DNA from: Mycolicibacterium sp. HK-90
GTDB taxonomy: Bacteria > Actinomycetota > Actinomycetes > Mycobacteriales > Mycobacteriaceae
NCBI RefSeq assembly: GCF_030486405.1
Contig: NZ_CP129613.1
Span: forward strand, 1,426,001-1,490,000
DNA: 64,000 nucleotides
Direction of reading: 5' to 3'
Below, in pieces: positions 9,485 through 19,656 of this stretch. The number at the start of each line of letters is the position of its first letter. Within the stretch, counting starts at the first letter, position 1. Made by a program: the position numbers and the translations under genes. The notes beneath the pieces are model-generated. The model ran no database searches, was not told where the DNA came from, and was given only the letters and a program-made list of their open reading frames with translations.

Positions 9485-10918
9485 GTGGGCACCGCGGAAT
9501 CGGACAGTACCGACACGACGCCAGATTCGTCGGAAACGGCCGAACCGGCCACTGTGGAGGAGACTCCTCCGGAAGTCCAACGGCGTGCCGTCGCCGCCTC
9601 GGCGATCGGTAACGCCACCGAATGGTTCGACTACGGCATCTATGCCTATGGCGTCAGCTACATCTCCGCGGCGATCTTTCCCGGCGATACCCAGAGTGCG
9701 ACGCTGCTCGCCTTGATGACGTTTGCGGTGTCCTTCCTGGTTCGTCCGCTGGGTGGCTTCGTCTGGGGCCCGCTGGGTGACCGGATCGGCCGAAAACAGG
9801 TGCTGGCCATAACGATTCTGCTGATGGCCGGTGCCACGCTGTGTGTCGGTCTGGTCCCGCCGTACGCCTCGATCGGCATCTGGGCACCGATTCTGATGGT
9901 GCTGCTGCGGATGATCCAGGGTTTCTCGACCGGCGGTGAGTACGGCGGCGCGGCGACGTTCATGGCGGAGTACGCGCCGTCACGGCGGCGTGGATTCCTC
10001 GGCAGTTTCCTGGAGTTCGGCACCTTGGCCGGTTTCTCGCTGGGTGCGCTGATGATGCTCGGCTTCTCGCTGGTGCTCACCGAGGACCAGATGGGTTCGT
10101 GGGGCTGGCGATTGCCGTTCCTGGTCGCCGCGCCACTGGGTCTGATCGGCGTCTACCTGCGTACCCGGCTGGCCGAGACACCCGTGTTCCGTGAGCTCGC
10201 CGAAGCGGGCGAGGAGGAGCCGCAGCCGACCACGGAGTTCAAGGATCTGCTGCTGCAGTACTGGGGGCCCGTGCTCCGGCTGGGTGGTCTGGTCGTCGCG
10301 CTCAACGTGGTGAATTACACGCTGCTGACCTACATGCCGACGTATCTGGAGAGCGCGATCGGGCTGTCCACCGACCAGTCACTGGTGGTGCCCATCATCG
10401 GGATGCTCTCGATGATGGTGTTCCTGCCCTTCGCCGGGCATCTGTCCGACCGGGTGGGCCGCAAACCGCTGTGGTGGTTCTCGTTGGCGGGCCTGTTCGT
10501 GGCCGGTGTGCCGATGTTCCTGTTGATGGGCACCAACATGGTGGGCGCGGTGATCGGGTTCGCGGTGCTCGGGCTGCTGTATGTGCCGCAGCTGGCCACC
10601 ATCTCGGCGACCTTCCCGGCCATGTTCCCCACGCAGGTGAGATACGCGGGCTTCGCGATCGCCTACAACGTGTCCACGTCGATCTTCGGTGGAACCGCGC
10701 CGGCGATCAACGACTGGCTGGTCAACCTGACCGGCGAGAACCTGGTGCCGGCCTATTACATGATGGGCGCGTGCGTGATCGGCGCGCTGGCGCTCGTGAA
10801 AACCCCGGAGACCGCGCGGTGTCCGATCAACGGAACCGAGATTCCCGGGACGCCGGAGGCGCCGCCGCCCGTCGAATACGACGCCGAAGCCGACACCGCA
10901 TCCGGCCGGGCGGCGTGA
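9485..10918 (+). CDS. MFS transporter of the metabolite:H+ symporter family (ProP-like)
   Basis: This 477-residue protein is a 12-helix major facilitator of the metabolite:proton symporter group that includes ProP and related osmolyte or organic-acid carriers. Signature segments are GNATEWFDYGIYAYG in the first helix, the loop motif GPLGDRIGRKQVL and RMIQGFSTGGEYGGAATFMAE; the second-half loop SDRVGRKPLW is also present. A 40-residue Asp/Glu/Thr-rich N-terminal tail precedes the first helix. GTG after GAGGAGGG was chosen; an in-frame start further upstream would overlap sppA. Substrate cannot be told from sequence. It converges with the methyltransferase block, leaving two bases between stops. 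Confidence 0.86.
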   Translation: MGTAESDSTDTTPDSSETAEPATVEETPPEVQRRAVAASAIGNATEWFDYGIYAYGVSYISAAIFPGDTQSATLLALMTFAVSFLVRPLGGFVWGPLGDRIGRKQVLAITILLMAGATLCVGLVPPYASIGIWAPILMVLLRMIQGFSTGGEYGGAATFMAEYAPSRRRGFLGSFLEFGTLAGFSLGALMMLGFSLVLTEDQMGSWGWRLPFLVAAPLGLIGVYLRTRLAETPVFRELAEAGEEEPQPTTEFKDLLLQYWGPVLRLGGLVVALNVVNYTLLTYMPTYLESAIGLSTDQSLVVPIIGMLSMMVFLPFAGHLSDRVGRKPLWWFSLAGLFVAGVPMFLLMGTNMVGAVIGFAVLGLLYVPQLATISATFPAMFPTQVRYAGFAIAYNVSTSIFGGTAPAINDWLVNLTGENLVPAYYMMGACVIGALALVKTPETARCPINGTEIPGTPEAPPPVEYDAEADTASGRAA

Positions 10919-10920
10919 GT

Positions 10921-11862
10921 TCAGGCCAGGGTGCCGTTGATGTAGACGATCTCGCCCATCGGGTCGTTCTCGTCGCGGTCCGGGACCGGAAGACCGTGGC
11001 GCGCGAACAGCTCGGACCGGGTGGCCCCGGTCATCTGCCAGCCCTTGGCTTCCAGATAGTCGGCGGCCGAAGTCCTTTCGCCGTGGTAGATCAGTGACGG
11101 CATGTCCAAGTTCACGCCCATCTGGATGAACGTCGCGGTGGCGGCGCGGGCCTTCTCCGGATCGAAATCCTTGAGCCCGGGCACGAATTCGGTGGCCACG
11201 GCACTGCCCGGTGCGCTCAGCGCGGCGATGTTGTCGAACAGCCGGTCCTGGGCCTCGGGCGGGAGATAGATCAGCAGACCCTCGGCACACCATGCCGTGG
11301 GCGCGGCCGGATCGAACCCCGCGGCCTGCAGGGCGGCCGGCCAGTCGTCGCGCAGGTCGATCGGCACCGTCCGGCGCTGTGCCGTCGGTGCCGCGCCGAG
11401 ATCAGCCAGTGTGCGGGTCTTGAACTCGATCACCTCGGGTTGGTCGATCTCGTAGACCACGGTGCCCTCGGGCCACGGCAGGCGGTACGCGCGTGAGTCG
11501 AGTCCGGAGGCCAGGATCACGGCCTGCCGGATGTTGCCCGAGGCTCCGGTGGAATTGCCGCCTACGGCGGCGATGAAGTAGTCGTCGAAAAACCGGGTAC
11601 GCACGGCCATTTCGTCGATGTTGGCGCGTGCCCGGTCGGCGGCATCCGGTGCGAGCTGAGCCAGATCGGCGAGTTCGAGTTCGCCGTCGACCATCTTGGT
11701 GAAGGCCTCGATGCCCACCGCGCGCACCAGCGGTGCGGCGAACGGGTCATCGATCAGACCGTGGGAATCCCGGCTGGCGATCGCCCGCCCGGCTGCCACC
11801 ATCGTTGCGGTTGCGCCGACGCTGGAGGCCAGATCCCAGCTGTCGCCATCGGTGCGTGCCAT
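10921..11862 (-). CDS. Class I SAM-dependent methyltransferase, TIGR00027/LCM family (copy 4 of tandem array)
   Basis: This 313-residue protein belongs to the mycobacterial family of putative S-adenosylmethionine methyltransferases related to leucine carboxyl methyltransferase. It starts [20 protein letters not shown] and carries the family motifs [17 protein letters not shown] (SAM-binding glycine region), [13 protein letters not shown] and [17 protein letters not shown]. It is the last and longest of four tandem paralogues on this strand, about 20 bases after copy 3, and probably in one operon. Relative to copies 2 and 3 it has an insertion around residues 65-80 and another near the SAM motif ([10 protein letters not shown]). 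Substrates of this family are largely unknown. Confidence 0.88.
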   Translation of the reverse strand: MARTDGDSWDLASSVGATATMVAAGRAIASRDSHGLIDDPFAAPLVRAVGIEAFTKMVDGELELADLAQLAPDAADRARANIDEMAVRTRFFDDYFIAAVGGNSTGASGNIRQAVILASGLDSRAYRLPWPEGTVVYEIDQPEVIEFKTRTLADLGAAPTAQRRTVPIDLRDDWPAALQAAGFDPAAPTAWCAEGLLIYLPPEAQDRLFDNIAALSAPGSAVATEFVPGLKDFDPEKARAATATFIQMGVNLDMPSLIYHGERTSAADYLEAKGWQMTGATRSELFARHGLPVPDRDENDPMGEIVYINGTLA

Positions 11863-11882
11863 CGTGCGTGTCTCCCGGTCGT

Positions 11883-12788
11883 CTAGTTCGCGGTGGTGAG
11901 GGTTGCCGTCAGATAACCAGAATCGCCGGCGAGTTCGGCGAGCTCGTCGGGATAGTCGAAGCCGTGCGAGGCGTAGGCCGCCCGGGTGGGCTGCACCCCG
12001 ACGTTCCATCCCTGTTCGGTGAGGTGGTCGCGGGCCGGTGTGCGCTCACCCGAATAGAACAGATCCATCAGGTCCACGTCCGTCCCGACCTTCCGCGACC
12101 ACTCGCTGACCCGCTGCGACCAGTCTTTCGACATGGCCACGGTGTCCATGTGTTCGGTGGCCAGTCGGCTGCCCGGGGCGCTGAGCGCGGTGATGTTGTC
12201 GAACAGCCGGTCCTGGGCTTCCGGCGGCAGATAGATGAGCAGGCCCTCGGCAATCCAGGCGGTCGGGGCCTCGGGATCGAATCCGTTGGCCCGCAAGGCT
12301 GCCGGCCAGTCATCGCGCAGGTCGACCGGCACGGTGTGCAGCTCGGCGGCCGGCTCGGCCCCCAGCCCGGCCAGCGTGCGGGTCTTGAACTCCAGCACCG
12401 CGGGCTGGTCCACCTCGAACACCACGCTGCGCGCCGGCCAGGCCAACCGGTAGGCGCGGGTGTCCAAGCCGGAGGCCAGGATCACCGCCTGCCGGATCCC
12501 GGAAGCCGTTGCATCGGTGAAGAAGTCGTCGAAGAACCGGGTGCGGACCGCGATCTGCTCGCACATCCGCTGCCGGTCGAGCATCAGATCACCTTCGACG
12601 CACACCTCGCCGTCGGCGAGCCGGATGCTGTGCTCGACTCCCACCGCACGCACCAGCGCGTCGGCGTACGGGTCGTTGATGAGTGGGTCGGGCTGTTTGG
12701 TGGCCAGGGCGCGGGAGGCCGCGACACCGGTCGCGGTCACCCCGACGCTGCTGGCCAGATCCCAGCTGTCGCCCTCGGTGCGGGTCAT
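11883..12788 (-). CDS. Class I SAM-dependent methyltransferase, TIGR00027/LCM family (copy 3)
   Basis: This 301-residue paralogue starts [20 protein letters not shown] and keeps all family motifs: [30 protein letters not shown] and [17 protein letters not shown]. It lies seven bases downstream of copy 2. Sequence over the central 150 residues is almost interchangeable with its neighbours, while the first 60 residues after the start and the C-terminal third differ most, suggesting divergence in substrate binding. No cofactor-binding residue appears lost. Confidence 0.88.
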   Translation of the reverse strand: MTRTEGDSWDLASSVGVTATGVAASRALATKQPDPLINDPYADALVRAVGVEHSIRLADGEVCVEGDLMLDRQRMCEQIAVRTRFFDDFFTDATASGIRQAVILASGLDTRAYRLAWPARSVVFEVDQPAVLEFKTRTLAGLGAEPAAELHTVPVDLRDDWPAALRANGFDPEAPTAWIAEGLLIYLPPEAQDRLFDNITALSAPGSRLATEHMDTVAMSKDWSQRVSEWSRKVGTDVDLMDLFYSGERTPARDHLTEQGWNVGVQPTRAAYASHGFDYPDELAELAGDSGYLTATLTTAN

Positions 12789-12795
12789 GGTGTTC

Positions 12796-13698
12796 CTAAT
12801 CTCTGGTGGCGATGACTGCCTGTGAATTGCGTTGCTGCGCTGCGGCTTCTCCGGCCGGGAAGGCGCGACCGTACTCGGCGAACAGCTCGGGACGCCGCCG
12901 TGCCGTAACCGACCAACCCCGGTCGGCGAGGTAGGTGACCACGGAATTGCGCTCGCCGTCGTACCAGAGGTTGGCCAGGTCGAGGTCCAGACCGTGCCGA
13001 CGCCACTGCTCGCTCATCTCGTTGCCGCGCTCGCGCAGGTTGGCCGCGATGTCGGGATGGAACTCGGTGGCCAGCCGGCTGCCCGGGGCGCTGAGTGCGG
13101 TGATGTTGTCGAACAACCGGTCCTGGGCCTCCGGCGGGAGGTAGGCCAGCAGACCCTCGGCGCTCCAGGCACTGGGTGCGGTCGGATCGAACCCGGCAGC
13201 GCGCAGTGCGGCCGGCCAATCGTCGCGCAGATCCACGGCCACGGTGCGGCGTTCGGCCGTGGGCGTGGCCCCGATCTGGCTCATGGTGGCGGTCTTGGCA
13301 CCGATCACCTCGGGCTGGTCGATCTCGTAGACCACGGTGCCCTGAGGCCACGACAGGCGGTAGGCACGCGAGTCCAGACCGGAGGCCAGGATCACCGCCT
13401 GCCGGATACCGGCTGACGCGGCTCCGGTGAAGAAGTCGTCGAAGAACTTCGTCCGCACGGCCATGATCCCGATCATCAGCTCGGCGCCGTCGGCCAACTC
13501 CCCGTCGAGGGCGATCTCGCCGTCGACGAGCTTGGTGAAGAACTCGACCCCGACCGCGCGGACCAGCTTCGCGGCGTAGGGATCGTTGATCAGCGGATCG
13601 GGTTCGGCGCTGGCGATCGCCCGGGCCGCGGCGACCATCGTCGCCGTCGCTCCCACGCTGGAGGCCAGATCCCAACTGTCGGCGTCAGCACGTGCCAT
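12796..13698 (-). CDS. Class I SAM-dependent methyltransferase, TIGR00027/LCM family (copy 2)
   Basis: This 300-residue paralogue starts [20 protein letters not shown] and has the motifs [30 protein letters not shown] and [17 protein letters not shown]. The C-terminus has an Ala/Gln-rich tail with VIATRD. Spacing to copy 1 upstream is 23 bases and to copy 3 downstream seven bases, consistent with one transcript. The nucleotide stretch encoding the AEGLL...QDRLF motif is highly similar in copies 2, 3 and 4, as expected of recent duplication or gene conversion. Confidence 0.88.
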   Translation of the reverse strand: MARADADSWDLASSVGATATMVAAARAIASAEPDPLINDPYAAKLVRAVGVEFFTKLVDGEIALDGELADGAELMIGIMAVRTKFFDDFFTGAASAGIRQAVILASGLDSRAYRLSWPQGTVVYEIDQPEVIGAKTATMSQIGATPTAERRTVAVDLRDDWPAALRAAGFDPTAPSAWSAEGLLAYLPPEAQDRLFDNITALSAPGSRLATEFHPDIAANLRERGNEMSEQWRRHGLDLDLANLWYDGERNSVVTYLADRGWSVTARRRPELFAEYGRAFPAGEAAAQQRNSQAVIATRD

Positions 13699-13721
13699 CG
13701 TTTGCCCCCTACGTCCCGGTA

Positions 13722-14648
13722 CTACCGCTCGGCACTGATGTAGAGCACCGAAGCGGCGTGAGCCTCGTCCTCGATGGGCGGCAGACCCGTCCGGATCAGC
13801 AGATCGTTGGACGAGACGCCGGTGGTGTTCCAGGCGTGCCCCTCCAGGTACGTGGTCACGTCGGCGCGGTCGCCGAGGTAGATCAGCTCATTGAGGTCCA
13901 TGTCCAGGCCGTGCGCCCGCCAGCGGTCGGTGAACTCCTGCATCCGGGCCCGGATCGTCTCCTCGTCGTTGGTCTCGGTGGCGGGCACGCCCTCGACGCC
14001 GAGCCGGCTTCCGGGCGCGCTGAGCGCCGTGACCTGATCCAGCAAACGGTCCTGGGCGTCGCCGGGGAGATACCCGAGCAGCCCCTCGGCAATCCAGGCC
14101 GTCGGCGCCGACGGGTCGAAGCCGGCCGCGGTCAGTTCCGCGGGCCAGTCGAACCGCAGGTCCACCGCCACGGTGCGCCGATCGGTCGTGGGCACCGCGC
14201 CGAGCTTCGCCAGGGTGTCGGTCTTGAACTGGACCACCTCGGGCTGGTCGATCTCATAGACGACGGTGCCGGCCGCCCAGGGCAGCCGGTAGGCCCGGGA
14301 GTCCAGGCCGGCCGCCAGGATCACGGCCTGGCGGATCCCGGCGCGGCCAGCGGCCAGGAAGAAGTCGTCGAAGAAGCGGGTGCGGGCGGCCATCCCGTTC
14401 GCGAATCGGATCAGGCCGGTCGCGGCCTCCTCGTCGAGGCCCTCGGTGGTGAAGGTCTCGTCGGCCAGCTTGGTGAAGAACTCCATCCCGACGGCGCGAA
14501 CCAGGGGAGCGGCGAACGGATCGTCGATCACCGGGTCATCGGCGTTGGTGGCCATCGCGCGCGCTGCCGCGACCATCGTCGCCGTGGCGCCCACACTGGA
14601 GGTGAGGTCCCACGTGTCCCCATCGAATCTGGCGGCGGTCGGCGCCAT
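13722..14648 (-). CDS. Class I SAM-dependent methyltransferase, TIGR00027/LCM family (copy 1, promoter-proximal)
   Basis: The first gene of the tandem set encodes 308 residues starting [20 protein letters not shown]. Family motifs read [30 protein letters not shown] and [17 protein letters not shown]. It is the most divergent copy, for example PGDAQ in place of PPEAQ, and ends with [21 protein letters not shown] purine run lies just before the ATG. The 292-base gap upstream separates it from the divergent secY and must hold both promoters, but I found no convincing hexamer pair for this gene. Confidence 0.88.
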   Translation of the reverse strand: MAPTAARFDGDTWDLTSSVGATATMVAAARAMATNADDPVIDDPFAAPLVRAVGMEFFTKLADETFTTEGLDEEAATGLIRFANGMAARTRFFDDFFLAAGRAGIRQAVILAAGLDSRAYRLPWAAGTVVYEIDQPEVVQFKTDTLAKLGAVPTTDRRTVAVDLRFDWPAELTAAGFDPSAPTAWIAEGLLGYLPGDAQDRLLDQVTALSAPGSRLGVEGVPATETNDEETIRARMQEFTDRWRAHGLDMDLNELIYLGDRADVTTYLEGHAWNTTGVSSNDLLIRTGLPPIEDEAHAASVLYISAER

Positions 14649-14940
14649 GAATTCCCCTTTGTTCAGTCAGAATCAACGTGTTAGTTAGGCGATGTAACGA
14701 GCTGCCGACGACTGTACGCCGCGAATCTGAAGACGGCCTTAGTCCGCCCATCGAGGGGTTTGATGGAGGCGCATGCAGGGTCCTCTCGCCGGCGACTGTT
14801 ACTCTCGTAGACTGATTTGACGGCTGAGTCCGCAGGCTGCGAGCCTGCCGGGTAGGCCGTACATGACTTTGACCAAGACGCTGGCCCCACCAGCCCCATT
14901 TGGCACGCCGCGCTGAGAGGTCGGCTGCGCAGGAGGAAGA

Positions 14941-16266
14941 GTGCTTTCGGCTTTCATCTCATCGCTGCGGACGGCCGACCTCAGACGGAAGATCCTGTTC
15001 ACGCTGGGCCTGGTGATCTTGTACCGGGTCGGCGCGTCGGTTCCGTCTCCCGGGGTCAACTATCCGAATGTCCAGAAGTGCATCGAGCAGGTCAGCGGCG
15101 GTGACTCGGCGCAGATCTACTCGCTGATCAACCTGTTCTCGGGCGGCGCGCTGCTGCAGCTGACGGTGTTCGCAGTCGGTGTCATGCCCTACATCACCGC
15201 CAGCATCATCGTGCAGCTGCTCACGGTCGTCATTCCTCGCTTCGAACAGCTGAGGAAAGAAGGCCAGGCCGGCCAGGCCAAGATGACGCAGTACACGCGG
15301 TACCTGTCGATCGCGCTGGCGGTCCTGCAGGCCACCAGCATCGTGGCACTGGCCGCCAACGGTGGACTGCTGCAGGGCTGCAGCCTCGACATCATCCAGG
15401 ACAGCTCCGTCTTCGGCCTGATCGTCATCGTGCTCGTGATGACCGCAGGCGCGGCGCTGGTGATGTGGATGGGCGAGCTGGTCACCGAGCGCGGCATCGG
15501 CAACGGCATGTCCCTGCTGATCTTCGCCGGCATCGCGGCCCGGATCCCGGCCGAGGGCCAGACCATCCTGGAGAGCCGCGGCGGCCTGGTGTTCACCGCG
15601 GTGTGCGTGGCGACGCTGATCATCATCGTCGGCGTGGTGTTCGTCGAGCAGGGCCAGCGCCGCATCCCGGTGCAGTACGCCAAGCGCATGGTGGGCCGCA
15701 AGATGTACGGCGGCACCTCCACCTACCTGCCGCTGAAGGTCAACCAGGCCGGCGTCATCCCGGTGATCTTCGCGTCATCACTGATCTACATCCCGCACCT
15801 GATCACCCAGCTGATCCAGAGCGGCAGCTCCAACCCGGGCACCGGATGGTGGGAGAAGTTCGTCGCCGACTATCTGACCAACCCGGCGGACCCGGTCTAC
15901 GTGGCTGTCTACTTCGGCCTGATCGTGTTCTTCACGTACTTCTACGTCTCGATCACGTTCAACCCAGATGAGCGCGCCGACGAGATGAAGAAGTTCGGCG
16001 GGTTCATCCCCGGCATCCGGCCCGGCAAGCCGACTGCGGACTACCTCAGGTACGTGCTGAGCCGGATCACCCTGCCCGGTTCGATCTACCTGGGTGTCAT
16101 CGCCGTCCTGCCCAACCTGTTCCTGCAGGTCGGTAACACCGGCTCGGTACAGAATCTGCCGTTCGGCGGAACCGCGGTTCTCATCATGATCGGTGTCGGC
16201 TTGGATACCGTCAAACAGATCGAGAGCCAGCTCATGCAACGCAACTACGAAGGGTTCCTGAAGTGA
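14941..16266 (+). CDS. secY: Preprotein translocase subunit SecY
   Basis: SecY is the channel of the general secretion pathway, working with SecE/SecG and SecA at the inner membrane. The 441-residue protein has about ten hydrophobic segments. Family signatures are visible: the N-terminal [20 protein letters not shown], the second-helix region [24 protein letters not shown] and the cytosolic loop [11 protein letters not shown]. The start is GTG at the end of a strong AGGAGGA Shine-Dalgarno stretch. The 292 bases upstream carry no clear promoter; a TAGACT hexamer near 14808 is the best but weak -10 candidate. secY overlaps adk by four bases (GTGA). Confidence 0.97.
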   Translation: MLSAFISSLRTADLRRKILFTLGLVILYRVGASVPSPGVNYPNVQKCIEQVSGGDSAQIYSLINLFSGGALLQLTVFAVGVMPYITASIIVQLLTVVIPRFEQLRKEGQAGQAKMTQYTRYLSIALAVLQATSIVALAANGGLLQGCSLDIIQDSSVFGLIVIVLVMTAGAALVMWMGELVTERGIGNGMSLLIFAGIAARIPAEGQTILESRGGLVFTAVCVATLIIIVGVVFVEQGQRRIPVQYAKRMVGRKMYGGTSTYLPLKVNQAGVIPVIFASSLIYIPHLITQLIQSGSSNPGTGWWEKFVADYLTNPADPVYVAVYFGLIVFFTYFYVSITFNPDERADEMKKFGGFIPGIRPGKPTADYLRYVLSRITLPGSIYLGVIAVLPNLFLQVGNTGSVQNLPFGGTAVLIMIGVGLDTVKQIESQLMQRNYEGFLK

Positions 16267-16808
16267 GAGTCGTTCTACTCGGACCGCCCGGTGCGGGCAA
16301 AGGCACGCAGGCAGAGAAGCTGTCCGAGAAGCTCGGCATCCCGCAAATCTCCACCGGGGACCTGTTCCGCAAGAACATCGGCGACGGCACCCCGCTCGGC
16401 CTGGAGGCCAAGCGCTACCTCGACGCCGGCGACCTGGTTCCCGCCGAACTGACGAACCGTCTCGTCGAAGACCGCATCGACCAGGCCGACGCGGCCGACG
16501 GGTTCATCCTGGACGGCTACCCGCGCTCGGTCGAGCAGGCCGGCGCGCTCAAGGACATGCTTGCCGCACGCAACACCAAGCTGGACGCGGTGGTCGAATT
16601 CCAGGTCTCCGAGGACGAGTTGCTGACCCGGCTCAAGGGCCGTGGTCGCGCCGACGACACCGACGAGGTCATCCGCAACCGCATGAAGGTCTACAAGGAC
16701 GAGACCGAGCCGCTGCTGGAGTACTACCGCGACGACGTGAAGACCGTGGATGCGGTGGGCGCCCTCGACGAGGTGTTCGCCCGCGCATTGCACGCACTGG
16801 GTAAGTGA
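16263..16808 (+). CDS. adk: Adenylate kinase
   Basis: Adenylate kinase interconverts ATP, ADP and AMP. The 181-residue protein is the short, lidless form typical of mycobacteria. The P-loop [10 protein letters not shown] is at residues 7-16, the AMP-binding segment QISTGDLFR follows, then DGYPRSVEQ and [15 protein letters not shown]. The zinc-finger LID domain is replaced by a short loop. GTG start overlaps the secY stop and the stop overlaps the map start, each by four bases, so secY, adk and map are translationally coupled. Confidence 0.97.
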   Translation: MRVVLLGPPGAGKGTQAEKLSEKLGIPQISTGDLFRKNIGDGTPLGLEAKRYLDAGDLVPAELTNRLVEDRIDQADAADGFILDGYPRSVEQAGALKDMLAARNTKLDAVVEFQVSEDELLTRLKGRGRADDTDEVIRNRMKVYKDETEPLLEYYRDDVKTVDAVGALDEVFARALHALGK

Positions 16809-17602
16809 TCAGATTGCCGGGGCTGCGCAAGCGCAAGGTCGTTGCGCAGCGCAGCGCCGGAGAGCTGGACGCAATGGCCGTGGCCGGGGCGCTGGTCGCC
16901 TCGGCACTGCGCGCGGTGCGGGCCGCCGCGGCGCCGGGCGTGTCCACGCTGGAACTCGATCAGATCGCCGAGTCCGTAATCCGCGACGGTGGCGGCATCC
17001 CGTCGTTCCTCGGCTACCACGGATTTCCGGCCAGTATTTGCGCCTCCGTCAATGACCGTGTGGTGCACGGCATTCCGTCGGCCGGCGAGAAATTGGGTGC
17101 CGGGGATCTGGTGTCCATCGACTGCGGCGCGATCGTCGACGGGTGGCATGGCGACTCGGCCGTGACCTTCGGAGTCGGCGCTCTCATCCCCGCCGACGAA
17201 GCGCTCTCGGCGGCAACGAAATCCGCGATGGAGGCCGGGATCGCGGCGATGTTGCCCGGTAACCGGCTCACCGACGTCTCGCACGCCATCGAGGTCGAGA
17301 CCCATGCCGCCGAGGCCCGCCACGACCGCAAGTACGGCATCGTCGACGGCTACGGCGGCCACGGCATCGGCAGGCAGATGCACATGGATCCGTTCCTGCC
17401 CAACGAGGGCTCACCCGGGCGCGGCCCGTACCTGGAGCCGGGTTCGGTCCTCGCGATCGAGCCCATGCTCACCCTCGGCACCACCGAGACCGTGATCCTC
17501 GAAGACGAGTGGACCGTCGTCACCGCCGACGGCTCCCGCGCGGCGCACTGGGAGCACACCGTCGCCGTCACCGAGGACGGCCCCCGGATCCTCACCCAGT
17601 AA
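16805..17602 (+). CDS. map: Methionine aminopeptidase type I
   Basis: MetAP removes the initiator methionine from new proteins. The 265-residue protein has the pita-bread fold signatures: the two aspartate ligands in [14 protein letters not shown], the histidine in GGHGIG, glutamate in AIEPML and the final glutamate in AHWEHT, so all five metal ligands are present. There is no SH3-binding N-terminal extension, so this is the MapA-like form. GTG start overlaps adk by four bases. The stop codon lies inside the first copy of a nine-base direct repeat that recurs at the sigL promoter. Confidence 0.95.
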   Translation: MIRLPGLRKRKVVAQRSAGELDAMAVAGALVASALRAVRAAAAPGVSTLELDQIAESVIRDGGGIPSFLGYHGFPASICASVNDRVVHGIPSAGEKLGAGDLVSIDCGAIVDGWHGDSAVTFGVGALIPADEALSAATKSAMEAGIAAMLPGNRLTDVSHAIEVETHAAEARHDRKYGIVDGYGGHGIGRQMHMDPFLPNEGSPGRGPYLEPGSVLAIEPMLTLGTTETVILEDEWTVVTADGSRAAHWEHTVAVTEDGPRILTQ

Positions 17603-17671
17603 TTGACGCCAGCAATCACTACCTGAATCCCGCGGCATCGCTGGTGCCGGCCCGTGCGCAAAGGTAGTAAT

Positions 17672-17696
17672 TGAACCGGATCGCCCCCAACGTCGT
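17672..17696 (+). promoter_or_regulatory. Putative SigL-dependent autoregulatory promoter
   Basis: TGAACC (17672-17677) is followed after 16 bases by CGT (17694-17696). That is the form I know for SigL-controlled promoters in M. tuberculosis (TGAACC with a CGT-type -10), where sigL transcribes itself. It would start transcription close to 17703 and give a leader of about 15 bases before the sigL GTG. The element is seen directly; SigL control is inferred from its position. Confidence 0.62.
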
Positions 17697-17717
17697 ATCA
17701 CAGACGGAGGTAGGGAA

Positions 17718-18245
17718 GTGGATGATCCGGAGGCCGCCATGATGCGGGTGCTCTACGACGAGCATGCTGCTGCGCTGTGGCGCTATGCCCTACGGCTCAC
17801 GGGTGACCGAGCCCGGGCCGAGGACGTGGTGCAGGAGACGTTGTTGCGTGCCTGGCGTCACCCTGATGTCACCGCCGACACGGACCGATCGGCCAGGGCT
17901 TGGCTGTTCACCGTCGCGCGGAACATGATCATTGATGAGCGCCGGAGCGCCCGCTTTCGCAACGAGACCGGGGTGCCCGATCCCGAACAGGTGGCAGACC
18001 ATTCCGGCGCCGCTGCCACACCCGACCAGGTGGACACCGCGTTGGACAGAATCCTGCTGAGTACGGCATTGAGCCAGCTCTCCGACGAGCACCGGGCGGT
18101 GGTCCGCCGGGCCTACTACCAGGGCTGGACCACCGGGCAGATCGCCGACGATCTACAGATACCCGAGGGCACCGTGAAATCGCGGTTGCACTACGCGGTA
18201 CGCGCGCTACGACTCAACTTGCAAGAAATGGGGGTGACACGATGA
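17718..18245 (+). CDS. sigL: ECF RNA polymerase sigma factor SigL
   Basis: This 175-residue extracytoplasmic-function sigma factor has region 2 at about residues 12-80 (LYDEHAAALWRYALRLTGD, AEDVVQETLLRAWRH) and region 4 at about 118-168 (LSDEHRAVVRRAYYQGWTTGQIADDL, IPEGTVKSRLHYAVRALR). Gene order directly after map and before a zinc anti-sigma factor gene identifies it as SigL, which in M. tuberculosis controls polyketide and cell-envelope genes. GTG start is preceded by GGAGGTAGGGA. The stop overlaps the rslA ATG by four bases. Confidence 0.93.
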   Translation: MDDPEAAMMRVLYDEHAAALWRYALRLTGDRARAEDVVQETLLRAWRHPDVTADTDRSARAWLFTVARNMIIDERRSARFRNETGVPDPEQVADHSGAAATPDQVDTALDRILLSTALSQLSDEHRAVVRRAYYQGWTTGQIADDLQIPEGTVKSRLHYAVRALRLNLQEMGVTR

Positions 18246-18976
18246 CACAGTTCGGTGTGCCCCACATTCCTGATCCGGTGGAATCCGACCGGTACCGGAC
18301 CTGGGATGCGGCCTACGTGCTGGGATCGCTCGACCCTGGGGAGCGACGCGAGTATGAGGCCCATCTGGAGGGTTGCGCGCAGTGCCGGTCCGCGATGGCC
18401 GAGTTGAGCGGCATGCCCGCGTTGCTGGCCATGCTGGAGCTCGACGACGTGCTCGCCCTCGAGTCCGAACAGCCCGATCCGCCGCTTCGGCCCGAGGTAC
18501 TGCAGTCCGTCCTGGCCAAGGTCAGCTGGCGGCGACGCCGTTCGCGGTGGGTGACCACGGCGGCCGTGGGTCTGGCCGCCGCGCTGCTCGCCGTGGGTGT
18601 GGTGGTCGGCATCCGTCCCGAGGTGTTCGGTCTGCAGAGCGGCACCGAACAGCAGAGCGCGGAGATGATGGCGATGTCCAAGATGTCCGACACCCCGATC
18701 AACGCGAGCATCGCGATGACTAGTCATGCCTGGGGTACCCGCATCGACATGGCCTGCAGCTACGGGAACTGGGGCAAGCAGGACGCCCCGCCGCAGAATC
18801 TGGGCATGGTGGTGATCGGCCGCGACGGTCAGCGTGAGGAGATCGCGACATGGCTGGGGTTGTCCGGCGCGACCGCGCTACCCAGCGGCAACACCCAGAC
18901 TCCGATGGCGGATATCGCTGCGGTTCAACTGGTTACCTCCCCCGATGGCAAGGTGCTGCTGGAAAAGCAGCTCTGA
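18242..18976 (+). CDS. rslA: Anti-sigma-L factor RslA
   Basis: RslA is a membrane-bound anti-sigma factor that holds SigL inactive until oxidative or other stress releases it. The 244-residue protein has a cytosolic zinc-associated anti-sigma domain with the HxxxCxxC motif HLEGCAQC near residue 41, one transmembrane helix (VTTAAVGLAAALLAVGVVVG, around residues 103-122), and an outer domain of about 120 residues. Translational coupling to sigL by a four-base overlap favours stoichiometric synthesis. The convergent methyltransferase gene ends 11 bases beyond its stop. Confidence 0.93.
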   Translation: MTQFGVPHIPDPVESDRYRTWDAAYVLGSLDPGERREYEAHLEGCAQCRSAMAELSGMPALLAMLELDDVLALESEQPDPPLRPEVLQSVLAKVSWRRRRSRWVTTAAVGLAAALLAVGVVVGIRPEVFGLQSGTEQQSAEMMAMSKMSDTPINASIAMTSHAWGTRIDMACSYGNWGKQDAPPQNLGMVVIGRDGQREEIATWLGLSGATALPSGNTQTPMADIAAVQLVTSPDGKVLLEKQL

Positions 18977-18987
18977 GCGCCGCCGGT

Positions 18988-19656
18988 TCAGCCGACGGTT
19001 TCTTTGTGGGCGCTGAGCAGGAAGCCGGGCATCATGATGTGCCCGGCTCCGTCGCGTTCCACCCCGGGCAGTGACGCCGGGCCGCCGGCGGCCGGGGTGT
19101 CGTTGCCGTACAGCGTGGCCGGGCGGACGTCATCGACCGTCCAGCAGGTGGCGACGGTCTCGCGCAGCTCGTCGGCGGTGAACCCAGTGGGGCCGGGGAC
19201 GGCGCCGCCGAACGGCCGCGTGGCGAAGGCCAGGATGAACAGGCCGGCTCCCGGCGCCGCGGCGCGATGGATCGCCCGCACATAGGCCTGGCGCCCGTCG
19301 ATCGGCAGGGCGTGCAGCAACCCGCTGTCCATCACAGTGCCGAAGCGGCCGTCGTAACCGCCGAAGTCGGTCATGTCGGCCTGCGCGAAACTGGCTGTGG
19401 TCAAACCACGCTCGGCCGCGGTGGCCGCCGCCGCGGCCACCGCCGTCGCGCTGGCATCCAGGCCGACCACGGTGTATCCGCGCTCGGCCAGCGCCAGCGA
19501 GAGAGCGGCATGACCGCACCCGGAGTCGAGCACCTCGCCGCGCACCTTGCCCTGCTCGACGAGTCGCGCAAGCTCGGGCTGCGGGGCACCGATGCTCCAC
19601 GGTGGCGGTGTGTCCTGCCGGTAGGCGTCGTCCCAATCCATCTGCGGCTGTGTCAC
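18988..19656 (-). CDS. Class I SAM-dependent methyltransferase
   Basis: This 222-residue methyltransferase has a Rossmann-type SAM fold with motif I VLDSGCGHAALSLALAERG and the acidic residue of motif II in VVGLDASATAV. The opening MDWDDAYRQDTPPPWSIG-type segment is frequent in TehB-like or thiol-methyltransferase relatives. GTG was chosen because GGAGG lies a short distance upstream and homology to relatives starts there; the longer open frame continues into non-conserved sequence. It is a monocistronic gene, divergent from the ThDP enzyme operon and convergent with rslA. The substrate is not evident. Confidence 0.8.
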   Translation of the reverse strand: MTQPQMDWDDAYRQDTPPPWSIGAPQPELARLVEQGKVRGEVLDSGCGHAALSLALAERGYTVVGLDASATAVAAAAATAAERGLTTASFAQADMTDFGGYDGRFGTVMDSGLLHALPIDGRQAYVRAIHRAAAPGAGLFILAFATRPFGGAVPGPTGFTADELRETVATCWTVDDVRPATLYGNDTPAAGGPASLPGVERDGAGHIMMPGFLLSAHKETVG

